DNA from: Myxococcales bacterium
GTDB taxonomy: Bacteria > Myxococcota_A > Polyangia > Nannocystales > Nannocystaceae
Direction: 5' to 3'
Assembly: GCA_020633315.1 (NCBI GenBank)
Contig: JACKDV010000005.1
Location: 62,001-126,000 of the forward strand
DNA: 64,000 bases
The notes under the pieces are model-generated. The model was not told where the DNA came from and searched no databases. It was given only the letters and a program-made list of their open reading frames with translations. A program made the position numbers and the translations under genes. Position 1 is the stretch's first letter, and every line of letters starts with the position of its first letter. Of the stretch, positions 10,454 through 18,978 are shown in pieces.

Positions 10454-12376
10454 CTACAGGCGACGGGGATCCGCCAGCCGCCCCTCGACCGCGGTCGCGG
10501 CCGCGATGGCGGGAGACACCAGGTACACCGGACCCGGCGCGCCCATGCGGCGGTCGAAGTTGCGGTTGGTGGTGCTCGCGGTGACCTCGCCCTCGAGCGG
10601 GATGCCGGGCCCGTTGCCGATGCACGAGCCGCAGCCCGGATCGCTGACGGTGGCCCCCAGGCCGCGGAAGAGCTCGAGCAGGCCCTCGCTCTCGGCCGCC
10701 GCGGCCACCTGGGTGGACGAGGGGATGACGGTCAGGCGTACGCCCTCGGCGATGGTGCGCCCGCGCAGCACCTCGGCCGCGGCCCTCAGGTCGGCGAGCG
10801 AGCCCCCGGTGCACGAGGCGATCACCACGTTGTGGATCGGGACGTCACCGATCTCGTCGAGCGGGCAGCGGTTGCGGGAGTCACCGGGCAGCGCCACCGT
10901 CAGCGGCACCTCGGCCAGATCGATCTCGATCTCCCGGATGTACTCGGCCCCGGGGTCGGGCTCGATGAGGCGAGCGACGAGCTCCTCGCCGTCGGGCCGG
11001 ACCCGCCGCAGGAACTCGCGCACGGGCTCGCAGGGCTCCACGATCCCCGTCATCATGCCGCCCTCGACGGTCATGTTGGTCATCACGCTCAGCTCGTCCA
11101 CGCTCCAGTGATCGAGCCCGGGCCCGCCGAGCTGCAGCGCGCAGGTGTCGGTGGGGTTGGTTCGCCACTGCTCCTCGCGGAAGTACGGCGAGCCGATGAG
11201 GTGCAGGATGAGGTCCTTGGGCGTCAGGCCGGCCACGGGCTTGCCCTTGATGACGACGCGGACGGTCTTGGGGACGGTGACGGGGATCATCCCCGTGCGC
11301 AGCGCGAAGGCCATGGCCGTCGAGCCCACGCCGAAGGCCAGGGCGTTGAGCACCCCCGCGGTCGGGGTGTGCGAGTCGGTGAGGATCACGATGTCGCCGG
11401 GGCGGGCGTACTGCTCGAGGACGATGCGGTGGCAGATCCCCTGCTCGTGCGGGCGCCCCGGGCCGTGCAGGCGCAGGCCGAGCTCGGCGCAGGCATCGAG
11501 CATCTCCTGGGCGAGCTTGCGCGCCGGGCCCAGGCGGAGCTGACGGACGTGCTCGGGCACGGTCTTGCGGTCGATGAGGACGAAGTGGTCCTCGAACGCA
11601 GCCACGAGCTCCGGACGGTCGAGGGGCTGCCCGGCCCACTCGCTGTTGTAGATGGTCATCACCATCCCGCCCGTGTACTCGTGCACCCCGCGGAAGCCGG
11701 CCTGGCACAGCACCTGGTCGCTCGCCCGCACCGACTCGACCCCGAGCGGCCGCCCGGGCCCCGCCCAGCAGTTCTTGGCCACGATCTTCTCGATGATGTT
11801 CATCGGCCGCGCGGGGCGCTCGACCGGATAGGGCGGCTGCTGCTCGCCCGCCAGCAGGCTGGTGCCGTACGCGAGCAGGCCGCCCGCCGCCGAGATCACC
11901 CGGAACATCGGGGGCAGGTCCTTGCGGAGCTCGTCGACGTCGATCTCCTTGCCCTGCTCGATGTCCTCGAGGACCGAGAAGTCCGTGGTGAAGGGCAGAC
12001 CCACGTAGACGAGGTTCTCCTGGAAGATCCGCTGGAAGCTCGGGGCCACCACCAGCTCGATCCCCGCGCCCTGGTGGGCGACCACCGCGACCTCGCGGCT
12101 CGACCCCGAGCCGAACGCGTCGCCGCCCACGATGACGTCGAAATCGCTGTTCAGAATCGTGTCCTTCGCGATGACGCCCTTGAAGCGATCCAGGAGGTAG
12201 GGCCCCAGGATCTCTCCCGTGTAGCCGAACGTGCACACCCCGCCGTTGATGATCTCGTCGGTGTTGACCCCGAAGTGCAGACGCGGCCGCTCCTTCAGCC
12301 ACGATGGGAATCGCTCACCATCGAGCTGGGCCTGAATCAACGCCGGATCCTCGGTCAACCAAAGCGCACGCTTCAT
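10454..12376 (-). CDS. Aconitase/IPMI-family hydro-lyase, swivel domain fused N-terminally
   Basis: The 640 aa protein fuses both halves of an isopropylmalate isomerase-type enzyme in the order small then large. Residues about 30-180 are a LeuD/swivel domain (FGVNTDEII, then FGSGSSREVAVVAHQGAG). About 190-640 is the LeuC-like [4Fe-4S] catalytic part, with LTDSHTPTAG and cluster cysteines at 522 (ASCTGG), 582 and 585 (PGCGSCIGNGPG), followed by ASTTNRNFDRRMG. Cluster ligands and the substrate loop look intact, so it should be active in dehydration/rehydration of a hydroxy tri- or dicarboxylic acid. Classical aconitase has the swivel at the C-terminus. It lies downstream of a CoA-transferase gene on the same strand (104-nt gap). 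The exact substrate is unknown. Confidence 0.88.
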   Translation of the reverse strand: MKRALWLTEDPALIQAQLDGERFPSWLKERPRLHFGVNTDEIINGGVCTFGYTGEILGPYLLDRFKGVIAKDTILNSDFDVIVGGDAFGSGSSREVAVVAHQGAGIELVVAPSFQRIFQENLVYVGLPFTTDFSVLEDIEQGKEIDVDELRKDLPPMFRVISAAGGLLAYGTSLLAGEQQPPYPVERPARPMNIIEKIVAKNCWAGPGRPLGVESVRASDQVLCQAGFRGVHEYTGGMVMTIYNSEWAGQPLDRPELVAAFEDHFVLIDRKTVPEHVRQLRLGPARKLAQEMLDACAELGLRLHGPGRPHEQGICHRIVLEQYARPGDIVILTDSHTPTAGVLNALAFGVGSTAMAFALRTGMIPVTVPKTVRVVIKGKPVAGLTPKDLILHLIGSPYFREEQWRTNPTDTCALQLGGPGLDHWSVDELSVMTNMTVEGGMMTGIVEPCEPVREFLRRVRPDGEELVARLIEPDPGAEYIREIEIDLAEVPLTVALPGDSRNRCPLDEIGDVPIHNVVIASCTGGSLADLRAAAEVLRGRTIAEGVRLTVIPSSTQVAAAAESEGLLELFRGLGATVSDPGCGSCIGNGPGIPLEGEVTASTTNRNFDRRMGAPGPVYLVSPAIAAATAVEGRLADPRRL

Positions 12377-12480
12377 CCTCTTTCCGCTCCCCTCCGTCTG
12401 CCTGCCCGGATGCTGCCACGGCGGAAGGAAGGCGCTCTAGGGGACCGGATGAACGCGCGAAAGGTGCGCCGTGATTTTGC

Positions 12481-13677
12481 CTACACGATTCCGCGCGCCC
12501 GAAGGTCGGCTCGAGCATCGGCGTCCACGCCCAGCTCGGCGAGGACTTGGTCGGTGTGCTCGCCCAGCTCGGGGCCGGGCCAGGTGGTGCGCCCCGGCGT
12601 CTCGTTCAGCCGCGGGACCATGGCCGGCACCGCGAAGCGACGCTCGCCCACCTCGACCTCCTCGAACAGCTCGCGCGCCTGGTACTGCGGATCCTCGAAC
12701 ATGTCGGCCACGCTAAAGATGGGACCCGAGGGCACGCGCTCGCGCTCGAGCACGGCCAGCACGTCCGTGCTCGGCTGCGAGGCGCACCACGACGCGAGCA
12801 CCTGGTCGATCTCCGCCTCGCATGCGACCCGCCCCTCGTTGGTCTGCAGGTCCGGTCGCTCCGCGAGGTCGGGCCGCCCCACCGCCCTCATCAGGCGCTG
12901 GTAGATCGAGGTCCCGTTGCCGCCGATGATCACGTGCTTGCCGTCGCCGCACGGATAGGTGTTGGTCGGGACGACGCCGGTCAGGGTGGTGCCCGAGGGC
13001 TCGCGCACCTCCCCGGCGCCCGAGTACTCCGGCACCACGCTCTCCATCAGGTTGAAGACCGACTCGAAGATCGCGACGTCGATCGTCTGCCCGCGCCCGA
13101 GCCGGTTGCGGGCCAGCAGCGACATCACGATGCCGAGCGCGGCATGCAGGCCCGTGACCGTGTCACCGAGGCTGAGGTTGGGGCGGACGGGCGGCTGCCC
13201 CGGGAACCCGTTGACGTAGCGGAACCCGCCGATGCCCTCGCACACCGAGGCGTAGCCGTGGCGGTGGCGGTAGGGGCCGGTCTGGCCGTAGCCCGAGATC
13301 CGGGCGAACACCAGGCCGGGGTTGCTCTTCTCGAAGGTGCTGGGCCCCAGCCCCCACTCCTCCATCACCCCCGGCCGGAAGTTCTCGACCAGCACGTCGG
13401 CGCGGTCGATCAGCCGACGCAGGAGCTCGCGCCCCTCGGCCTCGTGCAGGTCGAGGGTGAGCGATCGCTTGTTGCGGCCGAGGCTCCGCCACCAGTACGA
13501 CGTGCCGCGATCGAGCAAGCGCCAGCCACGGATCGGATCCCCACGACCGGGCTGCTCGACCTTGATGACGTCGGCCCCGAAGTACCCGAGGATCGTCGCC
13601 GCGAAGGGGCCCGCAATGAGCTGCCCGACCTCCACGATCGTGATCCCATCCAGCGGACGTGCACCCGTGTTGCCCAT
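12481..13677 (-). CDS. CaiB/BaiF family (class III) CoA-transferase
   Basis: The 398 aa length is typical for the family. The N-terminus has GQLIAGPFAATILGYFGADVIKVE and GDPIRGW. Then come RNKRSLTLDL and VLVENFRPGVMEEWGL. The catalytic aspartate is Asp172 in NLSLGDTVTGLHAALG, aligned with Asp169 of formyl-CoA transferase. Members move CoA between carboxylic acids such as formate/oxalate, carnitine or succinate/organic acids. The start is the ATG at 13677; an upstream frame extension is open but overlaps the divergent PEBP gene. Pairing with an aconitase-family enzyme suggests a shared organic acid pathway, specific acid unknown. Confidence 0.9.
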   Translation of the reverse strand: MGNTGARPLDGITIVEVGQLIAGPFAATILGYFGADVIKVEQPGRGDPIRGWRLLDRGTSYWWRSLGRNKRSLTLDLHEAEGRELLRRLIDRADVLVENFRPGVMEEWGLGPSTFEKSNPGLVFARISGYGQTGPYRHRHGYASVCEGIGGFRYVNGFPGQPPVRPNLSLGDTVTGLHAALGIVMSLLARNRLGRGQTIDVAIFESVFNLMESVVPEYSGAGEVREPSGTTLTGVVPTNTYPCGDGKHVIIGGNGTSIYQRLMRAVGRPDLAERPDLQTNEGRVACEAEIDQVLASWCASQPSTDVLAVLERERVPSGPIFSVADMFEDPQYQARELFEEVEVGERRFAVPAMVPRLNETPGRTTWPGPELGEHTDQVLAELGVDADARADLRARGIV

Positions 13678-13842
13678 GGGCCGCGGATTAGAGCACGCCG
13701 CGGGGCCCGACCCCAAGCAACACCGTTTCCAGGAGCATTGGCCTTCGATCTTGCATCGCCCGGCGTTGTAGTGTTTCTTCTCAGGCGACGATGGCCGACG
13801 CACCGTCGGCCGCTTCGAGCAGCATAGGAAAGAGCACACCCG

Positions 13843-14466
13843 ATGAGAGTCTCGAGCAACTCCTTCCAGGACGGCGCCCCCCTCCCCGAGCGCCATGCCT
13901 TCGGCATCCCCGACGGCTCGGGCAAGGCCACGATGGGCCCCAACGTCAACCCGCACCTGGCCTGGAAGGACGCCCCAGCAGGAACCCGTTCGTTCGTCGT
14001 CCTGTGCGTCGATTCGGACGTCCCCACCGTGTTCGACGACGCCAACGTCGAAGGGCGGACGATCGCCAACGACCTCGCCCGGATGGACTTCTACCACTGG
14101 GCCCTGATCGACATCGCCCCCTCGATCACCGAGATCGCCGAGGGGGCCGACTCCAACGGCATCACTCCGCGCGGCAAGCCGGCCGAGGCCACCCCCCATG
14201 GCGTGCGTGGTCTGAACGACTTCACGATGGCGATGGGCAACGACCCCAACATGAGCGGGGCGTATGCGGGATACGACGGCCCGTTCCCCCCGTGGAACGA
14301 CGAGCGCGTCCACCACTACCGCTTCCGGGTGCTCGCGCTCGATATCGAGCGGCTCGGCTTCGACCCCGGGTACCAGCCCCGCGAGCTCATGCAGAAGATG
14401 GAGGGTCACATCCTCGCCGAGGCTTCGATCACGGGGAGCTACACCCTCAACGCTGCGCTCCGTTGA
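13843..14466 (+). CDS. YbhB/YbcL-type PEBP (Raf kinase inhibitor-like) protein
   Basis: The 207 aa protein has the phosphatidylethanolamine-binding protein fold: NVNPHLAWKDAPAGTRSFVVLCVDSDVP near the N-terminus, DFYHWALIDI in the middle and GYDGPFPPWNDERVHHYRFRVLALD near the end. It has no signal peptide and should be cytoplasmic. Bacterial members have no settled role. It is divergent from the CoA-transferase gene across a 165-nt intergenic region, and a 172-nt gap with a hairpin separates it from the next methyltransferase, so it may not belong to the downstream operon. Confidence 0.9.
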   Translation: MRVSSNSFQDGAPLPERHAFGIPDGSGKATMGPNVNPHLAWKDAPAGTRSFVVLCVDSDVPTVFDDANVEGRTIANDLARMDFYHWALIDIAPSITEIAEGADSNGITPRGKPAEATPHGVRGLNDFTMAMGNDPNMSGAYAGYDGPFPPWNDERVHHYRFRVLALDIERLGFDPGYQPRELMQKMEGHILAEASITGSYTLNAALR

Positions 14467-14584
14467 CGCAGCCGAGCCGCGTGACCTCGGGTCTGCAGGC
14501 CAACGGGCTGGCAGACCCAAACACACGCGGCGTCTGCCTCGAAAAGAGGTGGCCGGCCCATTTCGGCCATGCTAGTGTTGGTCT

Positions 14585-14613
14585 CGGTTTTTTTGCTCGT
14601 TTTCGAGAAACCG
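14585..14613 (+). terminator. AT-rich two-step hairpin ahead of the biosynthetic genes
   Basis: The sequence reads CGGTTT, TTTTG, CTCG, TTTT loop, CGAG, AAACCG: an outer 6-bp and an inner 4-bp stem separated by a 5-nt one-sided bulge. It stands out as A/T-rich in otherwise very GC-rich DNA and lies 26 nt before the methyltransferase start. It could terminate the PEBP transcript or act as a leader structure or operator for the following genes. The sequence alone does not decide. Confidence 0.4.
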
Positions 14614-14638
14614 CACCTCACCGTCGAAGCATCAACTA

Positions 14639-15568
14639 ATGCTGGCGCCAAACCGTGGAAGCGCCGAGAGGCCCAACATCAGTCCCGAACGGTTGTTGTC
14701 GCTGGCGGCGGAGGTCGTCAACGCATCTCCGAGAGCGATCGGTGATCTCCTAGAGGTGCTGCGACGCGAGCCCGCGATCCTGGGCTTGCTCGATCATCGC
14801 CTCTTCGAGGCGTCGTCGCGCAGCCATTTCCACAGCACCGCGGAGTCGTACGCCCAGCGGGCGGCCGATGCCTCGTACATGGGCGAGGGCAACCGGCAGC
14901 TCGCGCGGGCCGTGCGTGCGTCGATGGCCGAGCTGGTCCGCTCGGCTCCCGGGGGGCGGATCCGCATCCTCGACGTGGGAGCCGGGGTCGGAGCGCCGAC
15001 CACGGTGACGCTGCTGCGCGAGCTCGCCAGCCACTCCGAAGGCCCGCTCGATCTGGAGATCTGCGCGGTCGATCACTGTCGTGAGGTCGTCGAGCGCACC
15101 CAGGCCCTCTTCGACACCTCGGCCGATGAGCCGGAAATCGGACAGTGGCTCGCGAGCGCGCGCTGCCACATGGTGGACGGGAGCGCGATGGGCTTCGAGG
15201 CCGGCTCGTTCGACCTCGTGGTGTGCGGATTCGTCCTGCACCACTGCAACCTGCTCGACAAGCGCGACATCGTCGGCGAGATGCTGCGGGTTACCCGGCC
15301 GGGTGGGCTCGTCGCCTTGGTCGACGAGTTCCAGGACTCGGGCCTGCACTCCCACCGCTACTCCGGCATGTCGTCGTGCGATACCGCTGGTCTCGAGTGC
15401 TTCGTGGACCTCGGCGGGATGGTCTCGATCTTCGAATCCCTGGCGAGGTCCACCGTCATCCAAGCACGTGATGGACACGAGGCCGACGGGGCATGGATCA
15501 TGGTCGCGGCGAGGCGACACCCCCACGCCCCCACCGAAACTTCCCAAGCACAGTCAGAATCGGATTGA
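14639..15568 (+). CDS. Class I SAM-dependent methyltransferase
   Basis: The 309 aa protein has motif I RILDVGAGVGAPTTVTLL at about 108-125 and an acidic post-I strand (LEICAVDHC). The post-motif FDLVVCGFVLHHCNLLDKRDIV and motif III RVTRPGGLVALVDEF follow. The N-terminal 100 residues are helical, as in natural-product O/C-methyltransferases. It is 32 nt upstream of the radical SAM gene and on the same strand, so the two are probably co-transcribed. Substrate is unknown. It is the first of two methyltransferases in the putative biosynthetic island. Confidence 0.88.
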   Translation: MLAPNRGSAERPNISPERLLSLAAEVVNASPRAIGDLLEVLRREPAILGLLDHRLFEASSRSHFHSTAESYAQRAADASYMGEGNRQLARAVRASMAELVRSAPGGRIRILDVGAGVGAPTTVTLLRELASHSEGPLDLEICAVDHCREVVERTQALFDTSADEPEIGQWLASARCHMVDGSAMGFEAGSFDLVVCGFVLHHCNLLDKRDIVGEMLRVTRPGGLVALVDEFQDSGLHSHRYSGMSSCDTAGLECFVDLGGMVSIFESLARSTVIQARDGHEADGAWIMVAARRHPHAPTETSQAQSESD

Positions 15569-15588
15569 AAGATCCAGAACGAACAGAC

Positions 15589-15594
15589 AAGGAG
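15589..15594 (+). promoter_or_regulatory. Ribosome-binding site of the radical SAM gene
   Basis: AAGGAG lies 6 nt before the ATG at 15601. This fixes that ATG as the start, although the reading frame is open further upstream into the end of the methyltransferase gene. Confidence 0.8.
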
Positions 15595-15600
15595 CTCACG

Positions 15601-16740
15601 ATGCCCGGCGACAATCTATTCAAGGTCTTCGACGACGAGAAGGGGAACACCTCCAAGAAGGATCCCTACCGCCTGTGGGGCATTGACAACTACGGCAAGC
15701 CCGAGCTCGACGCCCTCCGGGCGCGCCGCGATGCCGGGGACAAGACCGCCATCCTCTCGGTCTGCGTCAGCATGACTCGGATGTGCAACGTGCGGTGCTG
15801 GTACTGCTACGCGCTGCACAACAAGTCGCCCAACCCCGAGCAGCTCTCGCTCGAGGAGTACGAGGACCTGATCGAGCAGTCCGCCCAGCTCGGCGCCAAG
15901 ACGATGATCATCTGTGGCGACGGCGAGCCGACCTACGATCGCAAGCTGCTGCCCGTGATGCGCATGGGGGCCGAGCGCGGCATGAAGCCGGTGCTCGTGA
16001 CCAACGGCACCGTCATGGGGCACGACGATCTGGCCAAGCAGCTGCACGGGGTCGAGGACGGCCACGCGCTGGCCAAGGCCATCTACGACACCGGGGCGTC
16101 GCTGCTCGTGAAGCTCGAGACCCTCGATCCCGCGCTCTACGAGGAGATCCTCAACGTTCCCAACATCTGGGGCAAGTTCGAGCGGGGCGTGGCGAACATC
16201 GTCGACGTCGGCTTCGGCGAGACCTGGAAGGAGCCCGCGGGCACCTACACCCGGCTGTCCTTCACCGGCATCTGCACCCGCCAGAACAAGCACGAGATCC
16301 CATTGATGCTCGACTGGTCCCGCGAGCGCGGCGGCCAGTACATCTGCAAGGTCCCGTCTCCCACCGGCGGCGCCCTCGAGCACACCGACGACTACCTCTT
16401 CGGCCCCGCCGAGGTGCACGCGGTCCGCGACTACATCGCCGAGTTCTCGGACAAGCGCGAGACCCTCACGCCGATCGTGCTCGATGCCGACAAGTGCATG
16501 ACCTGCCTGGCCTGGCACCTCGGGCCCGTCATCACCGAGGACGGCCACTACGTCGAGTGCTACACCAGCACCACCAACAAGTTCGGCAACATCCGCGAGA
16601 AGTCGCTCGCCGAGCTCATCGGTCAGCGTGGCCAGGACACCGGCTTCGACAACCCCTGCCCCATCAAGGATCGGCTCTACACCAAGCTGATCGCCGGGGA
16701 GCAGACCCAGGACCCCTCGCTCATCCAGCTTCGAGTCTGA
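15601..16740 (+). CDS. Radical SAM enzyme with C-terminal SPASM-like Cys cluster
   Basis: The 379 aa protein contains the radical SAM CX3CX2C motif at Cys62, Cys66 and Cys69 (MCNVRCWYC), followed by GAKTMIICGDGEPTYD, a GE-type SAM-binding segment. The C-terminal third has Cys299, Cys302, Cys320 and Cys353 (DKCMTC, VECYTS, NPCPIK), spaced like a SPASM/twitch region that binds an auxiliary [4Fe-4S] cluster. SPASM enzymes modify peptides or small metabolites by hydrogen abstraction. No precursor-peptide gene is seen beside it, so a small-molecule substrate is more likely. It sits 22 nt before the HMGL-like gene. The downstream A-type Fe-S carrier might help its maturation. Confidence 0.9.
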   Translation: MPGDNLFKVFDDEKGNTSKKDPYRLWGIDNYGKPELDALRARRDAGDKTAILSVCVSMTRMCNVRCWYCYALHNKSPNPEQLSLEEYEDLIEQSAQLGAKTMIICGDGEPTYDRKLLPVMRMGAERGMKPVLVTNGTVMGHDDLAKQLHGVEDGHALAKAIYDTGASLLVKLETLDPALYEEILNVPNIWGKFERGVANIVDVGFGETWKEPAGTYTRLSFTGICTRQNKHEIPLMLDWSRERGGQYICKVPSPTGGALEHTDDYLFGPAEVHAVRDYIAEFSDKRETLTPIVLDADKCMTCLAWHLGPVITEDGHYVECYTSTTNKFGNIREKSLAELIGQRGQDTGFDNPCPIKDRLYTKLIAGEQTQDPSLIQLRV

Positions 16741-16762
16741 GCGAGGAGCGGGGAGGAATCCG

Positions 16763-18172
16763 ATGACGATCGAGCCACGCGAACCCATCGACGAGCTTCG
16801 TCGGCCGGCGACGGCATTCACCGATTCCAGCGGGTTCCTCCCCCCAGAGAAGATCCGAATCTACGACGACTCCCTGCGCGACGGAGAGCAGATGCCCGGA
16901 GTGGCATTCTCTCCCGCGCAGAAGCTCGAGCTGGCCAAGCTCCTGGACCAGATCGGGTGCCACGTGCTCGACGTCGCGTTCCCGCGCACGTCGGAGCAGG
17001 AGTGCGAGTCGCTCCGGCTCATCCTCGAGGCGAGGCGGCGCGGCGAGCTCAGTGCCGACCTCGACATCCTGGTGATGAGCCGGGCCGACCGGGCGGAGCT
17101 GGACTTCCTGGTCGAGCTCGTGGAGTCGTACGGCTTCGCGCCGAGCGACCTGTCGGTGCTGGTCCTCGGCGCGCTGTCGGACATCCACGTCAAGTACAAG
17201 CTCGGCAACCTGCTGTACCGCCGCGAGCACGGCCGGGATCCGAGCGAGCAGGAGTGGCTGGACGCCCCGGTCGACTTCTATCGCGCCGCCAACATCACGA
17301 TGATGACCGAGATGGTCTCGCACGCGCGCGAGTGCGGCTTTCGGACCGTCGAGTATGCGGGCGAGGACGCGTCGCGGGCCCACCTCGAGTACGTGCTCGA
17401 GTGGGGGCGGGCCGGCAAGGCGGCCGGAGGCACACGGATGTGCTTCTCCGACACCGTCGGCATCCTCACCCCCGAGGCCGTCGATCACTACTTCCCCCCG
17501 CTGGTGGCCGCGCTCGACGGGCTCGAGCTGACGGCACACTTCCACAACGACTACGGCCAGGCCGCGAGCAACACGGTGCGGGCGCTGTCGCACGGCGCGA
17601 GCCATGCCGGCGTCACCGTCAATGGCATCGGCGAGCGGGCCGGCAACGCCTCGCTCCACCAGGTCGCGATGATCCTCAAGGACCAGTACGGCGTGGTCCT
17701 GCCGGGCTTCCGCTACGATCTGCTGCGGAGGCTGCGGCGGACCTTCGAGGTGGCCTCGGGCGTGCCGCTGGCCCCCACCGAGCCGATCGTGGGCGACTTC
17801 GTGTTCTCCCACGAGTCGGGAATCCACGTGGCCGGCATCGCGATCCACCCCGAGATCTATCAGACGATCGAGCCGAGCCACCTCGACACCGAGCTCCGCT
17901 TCATCTTCGGCAAGCACACCGGGCGCAACGCGGTCCGGGACGTGCTGTACCGAAACCGAGCCGAGCTCGAGCGCCGCGGCGTGCAGTTCGACGAGGAGCT
18001 GGCGACCGAGGTGACCGAGGAGATCAAGGCGTGGAGAAACTCACAGCTTCGTGAGTACTCCGCCGAGATCGACCGGCACTACAAGCACCTGCGCGGTCTC
18101 GGAATGGGCGAGCGAGCGGTCGTCGATCTGGCGGTCAGCCTCTCCGTTCCGGCCACCGCCAAGGGTGCCTGA
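16763..18172 (+). CDS. Homocitrate/isopropylmalate synthase-like (HMGL/DRE-TIM) enzyme
   Basis: The 469 aa protein is a DRE-TIM metallolyase. YDDSLRDGEQMPG at about 34-46 gives the catalytic Arg and metal-binding Asp, AHFHNDYGQAASNT (His259, His261) gives the other metal ligands, and GIGERAGNASL closes the active site. It is too short for the LeuA C-terminal allosteric domain of isopropylmalate synthase, so leucine feedback control is unlikely. Such enzymes condense acetyl-CoA (or another acyl-CoA) with a 2-oxo acid. The LeuC/LeuD-like genes 3.4 kb downstream could carry out the next isomerisation, as in homocitrate-type chain extension. No LeuB-like dehydrogenase was found in the window. The 2-oxo acid partner is unknown. 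Confidence 0.9.
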   Translation: MTIEPREPIDELRRPATAFTDSSGFLPPEKIRIYDDSLRDGEQMPGVAFSPAQKLELAKLLDQIGCHVLDVAFPRTSEQECESLRLILEARRRGELSADLDILVMSRADRAELDFLVELVESYGFAPSDLSVLVLGALSDIHVKYKLGNLLYRREHGRDPSEQEWLDAPVDFYRAANITMMTEMVSHARECGFRTVEYAGEDASRAHLEYVLEWGRAGKAAGGTRMCFSDTVGILTPEAVDHYFPPLVAALDGLELTAHFHNDYGQAASNTVRALSHGASHAGVTVNGIGERAGNASLHQVAMILKDQYGVVLPGFRYDLLRRLRRTFEVASGVPLAPTEPIVGDFVFSHESGIHVAGIAIHPEIYQTIEPSHLDTELRFIFGKHTGRNAVRDVLYRNRAELERRGVQFDEELATEVTEEIKAWRNSQLREYSAEIDRHYKHLRGLGMGERAVVDLAVSLSVPATAKGA

Positions 18173-18255
18173 GACAGGCGCTCGTACCGGCCGCAGCAGG
18201 CCGGTGCGCGGTCGGTTTCCACTGTGATTTCAGGGTCTTTGTCACGCGCGCTGCC

Positions 18256-18302
18256 TTGCCTGCGGCCGCGAGGCTCTGATACAACCCCCCCGCCTACGGA
18301 GG
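18256..18302 (+). promoter_or_regulatory. Possible promoter and RBS for the tight operon
   Basis: In the 137-nt gap before the second methyltransferase there is TTGCCT (18256-18261), a 16-nt spacer and GATACA (18278-18283), followed by GGAGG (18298-18302) 7 nt before the ATG. The -10 is imperfect, so the promoter part is tentative. The RBS is strong. Confidence 0.45.
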
Positions 18303-18309
18303 TACGGAC

Positions 18310-18957
18310 ATGAGCTCCAACATCGAGTACTGGACCAAGAAATACTCCAAGGACAACTACGCCTGGGGCCAGGAGCCCAGCGACGTGGCGGCACGCGTGG
18401 ACGAGTATCTGGGGAGCGGCCGGTCTGCCCTCGACATCGGCTGCGGCTGCGGTCGAGATGCCCTGTACTTCGCGCGCAAGGGCAGCGCCGCGGTCGGCAT
18501 CGACTTCTGCGAGGAGGGCATCCGCCAGGCTCGCGAGCTCAAGGAGAAGGACGGCATCCAGGGGTCGCTCGAGTACCAAGTGGCAGATTTCCGCCACTTG
18601 TCGGACTACTTCCCCAAGGCATCGTTCGACCTGATCTGTTCCTACAATTCCTTCCACCTGCTCCGAGAGGTCGATCGCAAGGCGGCCTTCCAGCAGATGA
18701 TCGACCTGCTCAAGCCCGGCGGCGTGCTGGCCTTCGAGGTGTTCTCCACCAAGGAGGGCGGCTACGGGGACGGCGAGGAGATCGAGCGCGGCACCTTCGT
18801 CAAGAAGACCCAGATCGTGCACTTCTACGACGATGTCGAGATCCGCGAGCTCACCTCCCCGCTCGAGGTGATCCAGCTCGAGCACGTGACTCCGTTCGAG
18901 GACTACCCCAATGATCACCGCCACCAGGAGTGGCTGTACATCGGGCGCAAGAAGTAG
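18310..18957 (+). CDS. Small SAM-dependent methyltransferase (TehB/TPMT-like)
   Basis: The 215 aa protein begins NIEYWTKKYSKDNYAWGQEPSD, an N-terminus typical of tellurite/thiopurine-type methyltransferases. Motif I is ALDIGCGCGRDALYFARKG at about 39-57, followed by AVGIDFCEEGIRQA, FDLICSYNSFHLL and LLKPGGVLAFEVF. Members often methylate soft nucleophiles such as sulfur, selenium or tellurium, or act on small metabolites. In a cluster with sulfur-mobilising enzymes S-methylation is an attractive guess, but only inference. It has its own strong RBS and opens the tight downstream operon. Confidence 0.88.
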   Translation: MSSNIEYWTKKYSKDNYAWGQEPSDVAARVDEYLGSGRSALDIGCGCGRDALYFARKGSAAVGIDFCEEGIRQARELKEKDGIQGSLEYQVADFRHLSDYFPKASFDLICSYNSFHLLREVDRKAAFQQMIDLLKPGGVLAFEVFSTKEGGYGDGEEIERGTFVKKTQIVHFYDDVEIRELTSPLEVIQLEHVTPFEDYPNDHRHQEWLYIGRKK

Positions 18958-18978
18958 GCATTCGAGGTCCAGAGCATC

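Noticed and set aside
12481..14526. A long form of the CoA-transferase (681 aa) reading through the divergent region
   Set aside because: The extra 283 residues lie opposite the PEBP gene and have no domain. The family length and start motif fit ATG 13677.
15601..16740. A RiPP system with the radical SAM enzyme modifying a precursor peptide
   Set aside because: I found no short peptide gene with a leader/core layout beside it and no peptide-recognition domain in the enzyme. It is not excluded that a precursor lies elsewhere.
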